From Clostridium guangxiense (GTDB lineage: Bacteria > Bacillota > Clostridia > Clostridiales > Clostridiaceae), in NCBI RefSeq assembly GCF_021043395.1, contig NZ_JAJNKE010000003.1, positions 172,821 to 236,820 of the forward strand: a DNA stretch of 64,000 bases, read 5' to 3'. Every line of letters starts with the position of its first letter. Within the stretch, counting starts at the first letter, position 1. A program made the position numbers and the translations under genes. Shown here piece by piece: positions 47,942-57,026 of the stretch. Below the pieces are notes generated by a model. The model ran no database searches, was not told the DNA's origin, and was given only the letters and a program-made list of their open reading frames with translations.

Positions 47942-48827
47942 GTGGAAAACAAAAATTTAAAGAAATTGATTATAAATATTAAAAATATTATCTAAGGAAT
48001 TAGTAAATGAACCTGGAAAGGGCTTTTCTCGCTCAAATCTTCAAAATATGAGAAATTTATATTTGAGTTACCCAAATTGCCAGACACTGTCTGGCGAATT
48101 AAGTTGATCACATTATTGTGAACTTTTATCTATTTCTCATGAAAGTAAAATGGATTTTTATAAAAAAGAAACTATAAATTCAAACTGGTCTGTAAGAAAA
48201 TTGAAAAGGCAGATTGATACTTCTTTGTTTGAAAGAGTTTTGTTATCAGATGGAAAATCAAATAAAGAAAAAGTGCTTAATTTAGCTCAAAGAGGAATTG
48301 AGATTAAAAAGCCACAAGATTTAATGAGAGATCCATATGTATTTGAATTTTTAGGGGTTCCAGAAAGTAAGCCATTTTTAGAAAAGGATTTAGAATATAA
48401 ATTGATAAGACACATAGGGGACTTTTTACTTGAACTTGGAAGAGGTTTTACGTATGTGGGATCTCAACAAAGAATTACATTAAATAATACTCATTATTAT
48501 GTAGATATGATCTTTTATAATAAAATTCTTAGAGCATATGTACTAATTGATTTGAAAATGGGAAAATTAAAACCAGAAAATGTTGGACAAATGAATATGT
48601 ATTTAAATTATTATAGTATGGAAGTTAATGATGAAGGAGATAGTGAGCCAATGGGTATAATTTTATGCGTCGATAAAGATGAAGTAGCTGCAGAATATGC
48701 TTTAGGTGGTTTAAACAATCAAATATTTGCATCAAAATATACTTTGTATATACCAGAGAAGGAAAAATTAGTTGAAGAAGTTGAAAAAATAGGTATTAGT
48801 AGATTAGAACTTATGAAAATAAAATAG
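47942..48827 (+). pseudogene. DUF1016 (YhcG) PD-(D/E)XK nuclease gene with frameshift and nonsense codon
   Basis: GTG 47942 after GGAGG starts ENKNLKKLIINIKNI, and a frameshift near 47993 leads into SKELVNEPGKGFSRSNLQNM and SYPNCQTLSGELS. There a TGA (48105-48107) replaces the conserved Trp of the SWSHY motif; the frame continues SHYCELLSISHESKMDFYKK. From ATG 48150 a 225-residue nuclease part remains intact, with YVDMIFYNKILRAYVLIDLK (D-x-K core) and GQMNMYLNYY. The DUF1016 family has a predicted N-terminal DNA-binding part and C-terminal nuclease and is often found beside restriction-modification genes. The remaining part might still be translated. Confidence 0.82.
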
Positions 48828-49019
48828 ATAGCAAGGTATGAATTACTATTTGATACTTTTATTACTTAAGAACAAATTTATAGAGGAAAAAATAATAGCA
48901 TAAGAGAGTTGAGATAACAATATAATTTAGGCAATTATTGTGGTTGAAGTATTTTTAACTTAGATATAAAGAAAAAAAATGTTACAAGCGTAATGAAATT
49001 ATGGACTGAGAGATTTTTT

Positions 49020-49232
49020 GAAGTTGTTTTCAAAGTACAGAGTACAGTGAAGGTGGATTTACCTTTCGTTTCACTTAGGTAAATCTTAGAACTTAATAGT
49101 GTCAGCTGCGCTGAACACTTTATTTTAAGCGCTTTGCGCCCATTAAGTTTTAGATTTTTCGAAGCATAGCTGAGAAAAATCATCCTTCACTGTACTCTGT
49201 GCTCCCTACTCTCTACTCTGCTTTACAACTTC
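49020..49232. repeat. GAGTACAGTGAAGG palindrome, complete copy B
   Basis: 213 bases with outer arms GAAGTTGT...AGTACAGAGTACAGTGAAGG (from 49020) and the matching right arm ending ACAACTTC (49232). Inside are ordered smaller hairpins: GATTTACCT/AGGTAAATC, GTGTCAGC/GCTGAACAC, AAGCGC/GCGC and TTCGAAGCATAGCTGAGAAA pairing partners. Copies A (46542-46709) and C (56002-56238) share the design. No ORF of note lies within. The 48828-49019 stretch before it shows nothing else. Confidence 0.8.
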
Positions 49233-49295
49233 TAGTTTTTTAGGATAAACTTTGAGTTTTCAATTTTCCAGCTTTCTATCCATAGTAATTACAAA

Positions 49296-49324
49296 TTGAC
49301 ATATAAATACATTACTTGTATAAT
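49296..49324 (+). promoter_or_regulatory. Consensus promoter of the tet-like leader
   Basis: TTGACA (49296-49301), exactly 17 bases, TATAAT (49319-49324): a perfect sigma-A promoter 495 bases ahead of the ribosomal-protection gene, leaving a long leader RNA. Confidence 0.85.
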
Positions 49325-49453
49325 AAACTCATATAGGTAGGTATTTAAGGTATCTTCAAAAAAATAATAGGTCCATCTATCGGCTAATTTTCAGTAATAT
49401 GAATTTACTATTTTCTTTCAGATGCCTAAACTTATTGTAAGGAGTTGTTTTTC

Positions 49454-49489
49454 ATGCTAAAAAAAATCATAAAGGTGAAAAGTATCTAA
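49454..49489 (+). CDS. Eleven-residue leader peptide MLKKIIKVKSI
   Basis: An AAGGAG site at 49439-49444, nine bases upstream, precedes ATG 49454; the reading frame is MLKKIIKVKSI and stops at TAA. Short leader peptides ahead of terminator hairpins are known for tet(M)-type genes, where ribosome slowing by tetracycline lifts attenuation. The strength of the ribosome site for such a short ORF suggests a regulatory role. Confidence 0.55.
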   Translation: MLKKIIKVKSI

Positions 49490-49530
49490 TTTAATATTTA
49501 AAAAAGAAGTATGTTTTTAATGGTTTACTG

Positions 49531-49595
49531 TACCGAAACTTAATAGTTGAGTCGGTAACCACACATGAGGCAAAAAAGTATTATGTTTTTGCTTT
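49531..49595 (+). promoter_or_regulatory. Leader RNA hairpins of the tet-like gene
   Basis: TACCGAAACT...AGTTGAGTCGGTA forms one stem (about 49531-49559), and GGCAAAAA...TTTTTGCT forms a second near 49570-49592 followed by TTTATTT. They lie between the leader peptide and the terminator at 49665 and could act as antiterminator and terminator alternatives. Confidence 0.45.
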
Positions 49596-49664
49596 ATTTG
49601 GTGATGCTTCTTTTAAAAAGTAAAGTAACCCTGAAGCCTTGATGATTTATAATAAAAGACATTT

Positions 49665-49692
49665 GGCACCATTGGTTATGGTGTTTTTTTGT
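49665..49692 (+). terminator. Attenuator-type terminator in the tet-like leader
   Basis: GGCACC pairs with GGTGTT around ATTGGTTAT and is followed by seven T, about 130 bases before the TTG start of the ribosomal-protection gene. Confidence 0.7.
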
Positions 49693-49819
49693 TATTTAAA
49701 ATACCTTCAGATGTGTAATCTGATTCGGGGAAAACGCAGCATATAAAAAAGGTAGTATTGGATTATCACCTTACCTTTAACATCTATTTTGCATGTGCTG
49801 AATTTGAAGGGATGATATT

Positions 49820-51772
49820 TTGAATAAAATTAATATTGGCATAGTTGCGCATGTTGATGCAGGAAAAACAACCGTTACAGAAAACTTACTATATTTGGGT
49901 GGAGTCATAAAGGAAATCGGAAGAGTAGATAATGGAAATACTCAGACGGATTCTATGGAACTTGAAAGAAAGCGTGGAATTACAATAAAGTCATCTGTAG
50001 TATCCTTTAATTGGAAAAATGTAAAGATTAATATACTGGATACACCGGGACATGCAGATTTTGTAGCAGAAGTTGAACGTTCCTTAAGTGTACTTGATGG
50101 AGCAGTGCTTGTTGTTTCAGCAGTTGAAGGAGTTCAAGCACACACTTTAATGCTTTTTAGAGTTTTAAAGAAACTTAAGCTTCCAACGGTTATATTTATA
50201 AATAAACTCGATAGAAGTGGAGCTAATTACAAAAGGGTAATAGAAGAAATGAAAAAGGTTTTATCACCTAATATAATAGGAATTCAAAATGCACATAGAG
50301 AAGGTATTCATGAACTTGAAGTAGAGAAGCCATATTCTGGTGATAGTATAGAAGGAATTATAGAAAATTTATGTGATATTGATGATAAGTTTTTAGAAGC
50401 ATATATAAATGGTGAAAAAATTGAAAGGCGATATGTTAAGCAAAGAATACAATTTAAAGCTAGGTGCGGAAAGCTTTATCCTGTATTAATTGGTGCGGCA
50501 TTAAAGAGAATTGGCATGCAGGATTTAATGGATGCTGTAGTTAAGTATTTGCCATATTCAAAAGGTAATGAGGCGAGCATGCTTTCTGGAGTTGTATTTA
50601 AAATTGACAATTCAAAAATCAATAATAAGAAAACTTATGTTAGATTATTTAATGGAAAAATAAATGTAAGAGATAAGCTTTCTATATTTGGAAAGGAAAA
50701 TGATGAAAAAGTTAAAAGGATAGATGCGCTTTTAAATGGAAAGAACCTAGAAAGTGAAACCTTAAGAGCAGGTGATATAGGAATTTTATATGGGATTAAA
50801 GGTGTTAAAATAGGAGATATTATAGGCTTAAGGGATAAAAAAATTACAAATATAAATTTAGCTCAGCCGGTGTTAAAGGCTAAAATTATTCCTTTAGATG
50901 AACATGAAAATATAAAGCTATATGAAGCTATTTTAATGATATCTGAAGAAGATCCTCTTTTAAAAATTGAAGCTTCGGAGGATCAAAAAGACATTTATTT
51001 AAATTTTTTTGGAGAAGTTCAAATGGAGGTTGTAAAAGCAATACTTGAAAGCAACTATAATATAAAAGTCAAGTTTGAAAAAGCACTTACTATATATAAA
51101 GAAACTCTAGAAAAGATAGGCACTGCAGTAACTCATATATTTGAAGCTGAAAATCCCTTTTATGCAGGAATAGGAATAAAAGTTGAACCGCTTAAAAGAG
51201 GAGAGGGCATAAAGTATGTATCAGAGGTTACTACAGGTTATTTGCCAAAAACCTTTCAAAATGGCGTAGAAGATGGGGTGTATGATGCTCTTGAACAGGG
51301 ACTTTATGGATGGGAGCTTACAGATATTAAGGTTACACTTATTCATGGAGTCTTTGACAGTGTTATGAGTACTCCAGCGGAATTTAGAAATTTGGCGCCT
51401 ATGGTACTTATGGAAGCTATAAATAATGCAAAAACAAAGCTTTTGGAACCTTTATATGAATTTGAACTTAAAATTAGTGGAGAGGTCTGCGGGAGAGCCA
51501 TTTTAGACCTTACAAGACTTAGAGCTAAATTTGATAATCCAATACAACTAAATAAAGATATTTTAATTCAAGGGCTAATTCCTGTAAATACCTCAAGAGA
51601 CTATAATTTGGAGGTTGCATCCTACACAGAGGGTAAAGGAATGTTTGTTACAAAATTTTATGGTTTTCATGAAATACCGTTTAAACTTGGAAAAACAAGA
51701 GAAAATCATAAGATAGACCCTTTAAATAAAAAAATGTACATTATGTATAAGAGAAACGTATTGAAAAGATAG
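49820..51772 (+). CDS. TetM/TetB(P)-family ribosomal-protection GTPase
   Basis: A 650-residue translation GTPase of the tetracycline-resistance ribosomal-protection group (TetM about 639 residues). G1 is IGIVAHVDAGKTTVTENLLY, switch I includes ERKRGITIKSSV, G3 is DTPGHADF and G4 is NKLD. EF-G-like domains follow, and GYLPKTFQNGVEDGVYDALE then QGLYGWELTDIKVTLIHGVF is the domain IV signature separating this group from EF-G. It would dislodge tetracycline from the 30S subunit. Divergent members are chromosomal in clostridia, so resistance is not certain. The TTG start follows AAGGGATGAT. A long leader with peptide and terminators suggests drug-responsive attenuation. Confidence 0.85.
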   Translation: MNKINIGIVAHVDAGKTTVTENLLYLGGVIKEIGRVDNGNTQTDSMELERKRGITIKSSVVSFNWKNVKINILDTPGHADFVAEVERSLSVLDGAVLVVSAVEGVQAHTLMLFRVLKKLKLPTVIFINKLDRSGANYKRVIEEMKKVLSPNIIGIQNAHREGIHELEVEKPYSGDSIEGIIENLCDIDDKFLEAYINGEKIERRYVKQRIQFKARCGKLYPVLIGAALKRIGMQDLMDAVVKYLPYSKGNEASMLSGVVFKIDNSKINNKKTYVRLFNGKINVRDKLSIFGKENDEKVKRIDALLNGKNLESETLRAGDIGILYGIKGVKIGDIIGLRDKKITNINLAQPVLKAKIIPLDEHENIKLYEAILMISEEDPLLKIEASEDQKDIYLNFFGEVQMEVVKAILESNYNIKVKFEKALTIYKETLEKIGTAVTHIFEAENPFYAGIGIKVEPLKRGEGIKYVSEVTTGYLPKTFQNGVEDGVYDALEQGLYGWELTDIKVTLIHGVFDSVMSTPAEFRNLAPMVLMEAINNAKTKLLEPLYEFELKISGEVCGRAILDLTRLRAKFDNPIQLNKDILIQGLIPVNTSRDYNLEVASYTEGKGMFVTKFYGFHEIPFKLGKTRENHKIDPLNKKMYIMYKRNVLKR

Positions 51773-51828
51773 AAAACTTGGAAGGTTGAAAGTGCTAATA
51801 ATAAAGTTATCCTGGCAAACTGGAATTT

Positions 51829-52014
51829 GTGAAGTAATATTAATTTGGGATATTAAATAAAGCTAATAAATCTAAGATGATAAATCCTAAAATTCTAAGA
51901 GAATTTAATAACTCACTATCGTTCAAACAGATTAAATTCTCTAAGACTTTTACGATTTATCATCTAAGATTTATAAAGCTTTATTTAAACCATCCCAAAT
52001 CAACATTACTTCAC
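51829..52014. repeat. GTGAAGTAAYA palindrome, copy 1 (186 bp)
   Basis: GTGAAGTAATATTAATTTGG at the left mirrors CCAAATCAACATTACTTCAC at the right. Further inside, AATAAAGCT, ATAAATCT, GATGATAAATC and GAGAATTTAAT each find partners in order, so nearly the whole element folds on itself around the centre near 51920. It lies just after the ribosomal-protection gene. Confidence 0.85.
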
Positions 52015-52180
52015 TATACCGGAAAGCAAGGAAGATTTTTCTCCGTTTCTCTATGAAAAATGCACTGTTAACAAGATTTTACAATAAAAATAATAATAAA
52101 TCGTTTAAATAATGGAATGTAAACATTCACACCAAAATTCCGTAGGAACAGAGGAATTTTTTCCTTGTACTACCGTGGGG

Positions 52181-52407
52181 GTGAAGTAACAATGATGAAG
52201 GAACGGTTTAAAAAATTCTAATAAATCTTGGTTTAAAAATTGTAAAATGCTTAGATATTTCAATCTGTTTGAGCGTATGCGAGTATAAACATACGCGGGG
52301 TTTGGGCTTTGCCCATTATCCTTCTAGAACCCAAAGCAACCACTTTTTTTAAATAACCACTTAGATTTATAGGATTTTTTTAACGTGACGAAGCATTGTT
52401 ACTTCAC
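52181..52407. repeat. GTGAAGTAACAATG palindrome, copy 2 (227 bp)
   Basis: Left GTGAAGTAACAATG (52181-52194) pairs with right CATTGTTACTTCAC (52394-52407). Inner arms TTTAAAAAATTCTAATAAAT and ATTTATAGGATTTTTTTAA match. The centre holds GCGGGGTTTGGGCTTTGCCC and ATTATCCTTCTAGAA, repeated almost exactly in copy 3. The 52015-52180 stretch between the copies shows no gene. Confidence 0.85.
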
Positions 52408-52413
52408 AATTAA

Positions 52414-53739
52414 TTATCTGTTGAATTTTGTTTTAATGCTTGTCCAATAATCGGTATTTTCAAGTCCAAGTCTCCAGATAGCTATGCCGGACAAATTATA
52501 TGAATTTACTAAATTAAGCTTGTAATTTAAGCTTTGAGCGTTTTCAAACCATACACTATGGCTAATTCCAGTTGAGCTAATATAGTTGAAGTAAGGGGTT
52601 TGAGATATATAATCCCAATTTATTGTGCTACCAGTAGTTAAGGCTAAGTTATAGATTCCAGAGATGCCATAGGCTTTTGCTGTACTTGATGACCAATCAT
52701 ACCCATAAGCTGCAGTTCCAAGTAAGATTTTTCCTCTTGGTATAACTGAGGAAGCATATTTGATTACATTCTCTACCCATCCGATAGAAGCTATAGAACC
52801 ATATGTTCCACCAGGATAATGTTCATCGTAAGTCATTAGTACGATTTGATCAGAAGCATTTGAAAGTGCAGCATAATCATAAGCGCCGCTCCAGGAAGCA
52901 CTTGAACTATCACTGGTCTTTGCAGGAACTGCTATTGTTACATAAAAACCTTGAGTATGAAGAGTATTGTAAAGTTCATTCATAAAGGTTGTAAGGTAAG
53001 TTCTGTCATAGTAGTATATAGCTTCAAGATCTATGTTAACACCTTTATAACCATTGGTTTTTAATGCATTTGAGATGTTGGTTATAAGCCTTGTTCTATT
53101 TGAGGAACTTTCTAATAATGTTTTTCCTATTGCTCCATCAAAGTTATTTGTTATCATGGCAAAAGTTTTAATTCCGTAACTATTTGCATAGGTAATTTGA
53201 TTTAACGGTACTAATCCTGAAATATTCCCATAACTATCTGTTGTATAGGTATTTGTTGCAACTTCATCCAAGGTTGAGGTATTTGATACCATTGAGTTAT
53301 AAGAAGAAGTATCACCGGAATAATAATAAGTAGTATAGCCTAAAACTAGTTTTTTCGAAGTAGATAGCCCAGAAGTTGTAAGGCTTATATGCTTAGAATC
53401 TAAAGAAGTACCATAAGAATTATAAGCCTTAACAAAATACCAGTAGGTTGTGTTTGGCTTTAAGGATACGTTTTTATAACTATTAGTAGTTAATGTGGCT
53501 ATTAAAGTATAATTTGAATCATATGGGGTTGCTCTGTACAATTTATAGCCGACCGCACTATAGGAACTTGTCCAATTTAGCGTAGCTTCACTTGAAGTTA
53601 AGTTAGAATATGTAAGCAAAGTTGGAGCTATCGGAACAGAACTTGATTTGTTAGGAGACTTAGCTAAAATATAGTTCGGGTTTAAAATAAGTACAGCAAT
53701 CACAACTAAAATCATAAAAAGTTTTTTGCAGCAGTTCAT
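52414..53739 (-). CDS. Secreted GH18 glycosidase with fibronectin type III domain
   Basis: A 441-residue exported protein. The signal peptide is at about 1-27 (KKLFMILVVIAVLILN...ILAK). One fibronectin III domain (about 35-125: APTLLTYSNLTSSEATLNWT, PNTTYWYFVKAYNSYG) precedes a GH18 barrel. The catalytic region is GYKGVNIDLEAI, the DxxDxE-type motif with the acid Glu; IVLMTYDEHYPGG is the second GH18 mark. It resembles SleL/YaaH-type N-acetylglucosaminidases that trim spore cortex or cell wall more than exochitinases. The start follows AAAAAGGAGTG. It is divergent from the GH73 gene. Confidence 0.87.
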   Translation of the reverse strand: MNCCKKLFMILVVIAVLILNPNYILAKSPNKSSSVPIAPTLLTYSNLTSSEATLNWTSSYSAVGYKLYRATPYDSNYTLIATLTTNSYKNVSLKPNTTYWYFVKAYNSYGTSLDSKHISLTTSGLSTSKKLVLGYTTYYYSGDTSSYNSMVSNTSTLDEVATNTYTTDSYGNISGLVPLNQITYANSYGIKTFAMITNNFDGAIGKTLLESSSNRTRLITNISNALKTNGYKGVNIDLEAIYYYDRTYLTTFMNELYNTLHTQGFYVTIAVPAKTSDSSSASWSGAYDYAALSNASDQIVLMTYDEHYPGGTYGSIASIGWVENVIKYASSVIPRGKILLGTAAYGYDWSSSTAKAYGISGIYNLALTTGSTINWDYISQTPYFNYISSTGISHSVWFENAQSLNYKLNLVNSYNLSGIAIWRLGLENTDYWTSIKTKFNR

Positions 53740-53910
53740 TGTAAATCACTCCTTTTTTATATATTAACAGATATATCGACTAAAAACGACAAAAAATTGC
53801 TGGAAAATAAGTGGTTATAAGCCTTAAATTTCATTAATAAAATTATTACTATGATAATTTATAAATTTAGTATAATATTATATATATAAGGTTAAGCGGG
53901 GGTTTTAAAA

Positions 53911-55407
53911 ATGGGAATGAAAAAATTATTAGTCGTGGTTATTTTTGCTTTTTTAGTTCTTATGTCTAAAACTGTACAAGCAGTGGAAGTGGATACTTTT
54001 CCGACTAAAACAGAAGTTGACATGAATAAAGAATGGAAAATTACATTTAATAAACCGATAGATCCTGAATCAATTAATTCTAGCAATTTTAAGGTTATGG
54101 ATAGTACTAGAGATGTTGGAGTAAAGGTAAAAACTGATAAAAGTGATTCAAGAGCAGTAATTGTTGAACTTCCAACACTTGGGTATGTACCTGGGAAAAC
54201 TTACACTTTAAATGTAAGCCAAGATGTAAAATGTCAGGATGGAAAAGTTTTAAGCAAACCTATAAAAATGGATTTTACTGTGAGTTCAACTATGGTTGAT
54301 GGTACAAAATACGATGGCGGTCCTGTGATTTATTCATGCAGTATCTTAAACAAAACGTTATCAGTAAATGACAAGCTTTTATTGAACATAAAATCTTCAG
54401 GGGATAAGGTAAAGTACAGAATATTTCTATATAAATTTAATTATGTGGGATATAGATTTGAAAATTACAGAGAGATTACAAATGGATATACAAATGCTGT
54501 TGATGCAGCTACCTTTAACTTTCAGTATGATAAACCAATTGATGAAGGAGATTATAAAGTTGTAGTATATGTTAAAAATCAAAACAATATGATTGGAACC
54601 CACGAGGATGGAAATACGGATTTTGATAATTACTACACAAATTACTTTAGATGTGTTTCAAACACGATGGTAAGCTCTGGCATGCAAAATATAACTAATA
54701 AAAATTACAGTATTGCTTTGGATAAAATAGTAAATGAACAGTTTACCTCAAATTCTTCTAAATATGAAATAAGAACTTACTGGACTTCTGCAAGCAAGAA
54801 TATTATTTCATATTATATGAATCCAGATAATTTTATGGATGATGTTGGAAAGTATATGTTCATGAAAATCGATAAAACTTTGGATAATGTAACTGCTGAT
54901 GATTTAAATGCAGTACTTAAAGGAAAAGGGACCTTGGAAGGAATGGGACAAACATTTATTGATGCCGCAAATAAATATAAGATTAATGTTGTATATCTGC
55001 TATATCATGCACTTCATGAGAGTAGCAATGGAACATCAAATCTTTCTTCTGGAAACATAAAAGTAAATGGTAAAAGCACATATAATTTTTTTGGGATAAG
55101 GGCTGATGACTCAGATCCTGAAAAGCATGGTTCCCAATATGCCTATGATAATGGATGGTTTACTCCAAAGGATGCCATAGAAGGCGGAATTAAATTTATA
55201 GCTGAAAATTATATTTATAGTGCAACCCCTGTGTATTCTGATAGAAAAACTCTCTATGCTATGAAATGGAATCCATCATATCCTGCATCTTATCAATATG
55301 CTACAGATGTAGAATGGGCTTACACTATTTCTAAATCAATGTATAATTCATTTAAGCAAATTTTGGATAAAAATGTAATAACTTATGAAATACCAAAGTT
55401 TCAATAA
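53911..55407 (+). CDS. Secreted GH73 N-acetylglucosaminidase with SbsA-type Ig domain
   Basis: A 498-residue exported protein. The signal peptide covers about 1-24 (KKLLVVVIFAFLVLMSKTVQA). An SbsA/Ig-like domain follows (about 30-130: TKTEVDMNKEWKITFNKPID, VPGKTYTLNVS). The C-terminal half is a LytD/GH73 endo-beta-N-acetylglucosaminidase: FIDAANKYKINVVYLLYHAL then HESSNGTSNLSSG with the catalytic Glu, TYNFFGIRADDSDPEKHGSQ and YDNGWFTPKDAIEGGIKFIA. It cuts peptidoglycan glycan strands, probably in cell separation. It starts at ATG 53911 after AAGCGGGGG. It is monocistronic. Confidence 0.88.
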   Translation: MGMKKLLVVVIFAFLVLMSKTVQAVEVDTFPTKTEVDMNKEWKITFNKPIDPESINSSNFKVMDSTRDVGVKVKTDKSDSRAVIVELPTLGYVPGKTYTLNVSQDVKCQDGKVLSKPIKMDFTVSSTMVDGTKYDGGPVIYSCSILNKTLSVNDKLLLNIKSSGDKVKYRIFLYKFNYVGYRFENYREITNGYTNAVDAATFNFQYDKPIDEGDYKVVVYVKNQNNMIGTHEDGNTDFDNYYTNYFRCVSNTMVSSGMQNITNKNYSIALDKIVNEQFTSNSSKYEIRTYWTSASKNIISYYMNPDNFMDDVGKYMFMKIDKTLDNVTADDLNAVLKGKGTLEGMGQTFIDAANKYKINVVYLLYHALHESSNGTSNLSSGNIKVNGKSTYNFFGIRADDSDPEKHGSQYAYDNGWFTPKDAIEGGIKFIAENYIYSATPVYSDRKTLYAMKWNPSYPASYQYATDVEWAYTISKSMYNSFKQILDKNVITYEIPKFQ

Positions 55408-55554
55408 TAATATATATAATAAAACATGGATATAAAGCTGCGTTATGAATAATTTCTTCCTTAAAAAATTTTAAAAATGTATTATATTTATCAATAATAT
55501 GGGCAATATAAATATATTCTTAATATTTATTGATTTTTTAGGAGGGATTTTACT

Positions 55555-55935
55555 ATGGCAGATAGTAACAATGACAATAAAAAAGTACAACGTTCAAGCG
55601 GTGGTGGCTTTGCACAATGGCTTGGAAGATTAGCTCTTACAGCTGTTATATTAGCTATAACTTCATTTTTGACACCTGGTTTTAGCATTAGAGGATTGTG
55701 GTCATTCCTGTTAGCAGCAGTTATTATAACAGTAGTAGATTATTTTGTTGAATCCTTTATGGGTGTTGATGCATCACCTTTTGGAAAAGGATTAAAAGGA
55801 TTTGTAATTTCAGTTATAATAATATATTTAACTCAATTTTTAGTCCCTAACATGAGGGCATCAATATTAGGGGCAATATTAGCAGCTCTTGTTATTGGAA
55901 TAATAGATGCAGTTATTCCAGGAAGGGCGATGTAG
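55555..55935 (+). CDS. Phage-holin-family (holin IV-like) membrane protein
   Basis: A 126-residue protein with four hydrophobic helices (ALTAVILAITSFLTP, LWSFLLAAVIITVVDYFV, GFVISVIIIYLTQFLVP, ILGAILAALVIGIIDAV) after a polar N-terminus. It matches the phage_holin_4 superfamily that is widespread on clostridial chromosomes outside prophages. No phage genes flank it. With the two wall hydrolases upstream it might help release or act in spore or mother-cell lysis, but it is just as likely to be an unrelated small membrane protein. The start follows TTAGGAGGGATT. Confidence 0.8.
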   Translation: MADSNNDNKKVQRSSGGGFAQWLGRLALTAVILAITSFLTPGFSIRGLWSFLLAAVIITVVDYFVESFMGVDASPFGKGLKGFVISVIIIYLTQFLVPNMRASILGAILAALVIGIIDAVIPGRAM

Positions 55936-56001
55936 CAATTGTTAAAAGAAAGCTGTTACACTAAATATATGTAGTCAGAATTTAAAAAGAATACCAACTA
56001 A

Positions 56002-56238
56002 CTTAATCAGAGTACAGAGGACAGAGTACGGAGTACAGTGAATGTTGATTTATCCTCCTCCCGTCAGATAAATCTAAAATTATATAAAAACACAGTATGA
56101 TGCTTAGCCGACTGAATGAACGCAATAATGCATTATCTATAAATGGCATCAGCAATAAGTTTTAGACTTTCTGTAGCAAAGCGGAAGAAAATCATCCTTC
56201 ACTGTACTTTGTGCTCTGTAATCTGTACTCTGGTTTAA
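56002..56238. repeat. GAGTACAGTGAAGG palindrome, complete copy C (237 bp)
   Basis: Outer arms CTTAATCAGAGTACAG (from 56002) and CTGTACTCTGGTTTAAG (to 56238) extend inward as ACAGAGTACGGAGTACAGTG and CACTGTACTTTGTGCTCTGT. The GATTTATC/GATAAATC hairpin and the TAAGTTTTAGA segment of copies A and B are kept; the middle has diverged. Confidence 0.8.
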
Positions 56239-56239
56239 G

Positions 56240-56291
56240 GTTCGCAATCTTTATAAATTATGGCTTATCAATTTTAGTGCAGCAGCCTTTT
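56240..56291. repeat. Half copy of the GGCTGTCGCACTAAA element
   Basis: GGTTCGCAATCTTTATAAAT followed by AATTTTAGTGCAGCAGCCTT matches the reverse complement of the left arm of the element at 62084-62205. The T-rich end and the partner GGCTTATC (56262-56269) may still allow a terminator hairpin for the reverse-strand DUF434 gene or for copy C transcripts. Confidence 0.5.
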
Positions 56292-56293
56292 TT

Positions 56294-57025
56294 CTATGTT
56301 AAATCTACAAGTCTTGCATTTGGCACGTAATCCTCTACTATTTTTCGCGTAAGGTTAAACCAACTTTTACATTTGTCAAGTATTATTGAGTCAGAGGTTA
56401 CAATTCTTCCCATATCACAAAGTATATTATCAGCATTTGGGACAAGATCAACACTTATATTGCAATTCCAGGAAATGGAGTGAAGGAGTATTCTTTCTTT
56501 AAGTCTGCCAGAATTTGAAACAGGGGAATCAAGAAAAAATTTGACATTTGTAGCTTTAAAATCGTCAAAAGCTTCACCTATTATTTCTAGAGCTCTATCT
56601 GTTTTATCTATTAGGTGATAGCTGCCTTGAATACCTGCAATATCTCTTACTGCTCCATCGTTTCCAACTACAAGTATACCACCTGAAAGGGCTACTTCAA
56701 GGGTTATTATGAGGTTAAAACCATCTATATAAATGTTATCATTTTTTATATTTTCACAGGAAATAATTTTTGAAATTCTTTTTTCTATATCTTTCTTTGA
56801 ACCAGTAGAACGTTTCAATGCTTGACGCTGGCGAATAGAAAATTGATAATGTCCTCCAACAAAATTCATTATAGAATTTGTATTATAATTTCTATTGAGA
56901 AGCCAGAATATTTCCTCTTGAGCTTTCTTTAATCTTATGACTTCTTTTTCGGAGAACCATCTTGAATCCTGGAAATCAACTCCACGATTAGCTGTTCTCA
57001 ATGAAAAATCGTTATCTTCATCCAA
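56294..57025 (-). CDS. DUF434/DUF5616 family protein, TTG start
   Basis: A 243-residue protein of the DUF434 family of clostridia and archaea. Visible segments are ANRGVDFQDSRWFSEKEVIR, FVGGHYQFSIRQRQALKR, IYIDGFNLIITLEVALSGGI, GSYHLIDKTDRALEIIG and KFFLDSPVSNSGRLKERIL. The IDGFN and LDSP blocks look like a PIN/NYN-type nuclease fold with conserved Asp residues. A role in nucleic acid processing is possible but unproven. The start is TTG at 57025, seven bases after AGAGGTG; no nearby ATG is in frame. It begins one base after the stop of the Nmad1 gene and is co-translated with it. Confidence 0.8.
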   Translation of the reverse strand: MDEDNDFSLRTANRGVDFQDSRWFSEKEVIRLKKAQEEIFWLLNRNYNTNSIMNFVGGHYQFSIRQRQALKRSTGSKKDIEKRISKIISCENIKNDNIYIDGFNLIITLEVALSGGILVVGNDGAVRDIAGIQGSYHLIDKTDRALEIIGEAFDDFKATNVKFFLDSPVSNSGRLKERILLHSISWNCNISVDLVPNADNILCDMGRIVTSDSIILDKCKSWFNLTRKIVEDYVPNARLVDLT

Positions 57026-57026
57026 T

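Noticed and set aside
49296-51772. tet-like gene considered as part of a conjugative transposon
   Set aside because: No integrase, excisionase, relaxase or mobilisation genes in the flanks; base composition matches the surroundings.
52414-55935. Wall hydrolases plus holin considered as a prophage lysis cassette
   Set aside because: No terminase, portal, tail, integrase or repressor genes nearby; both hydrolases have signal peptides and chromosomal-type domains.
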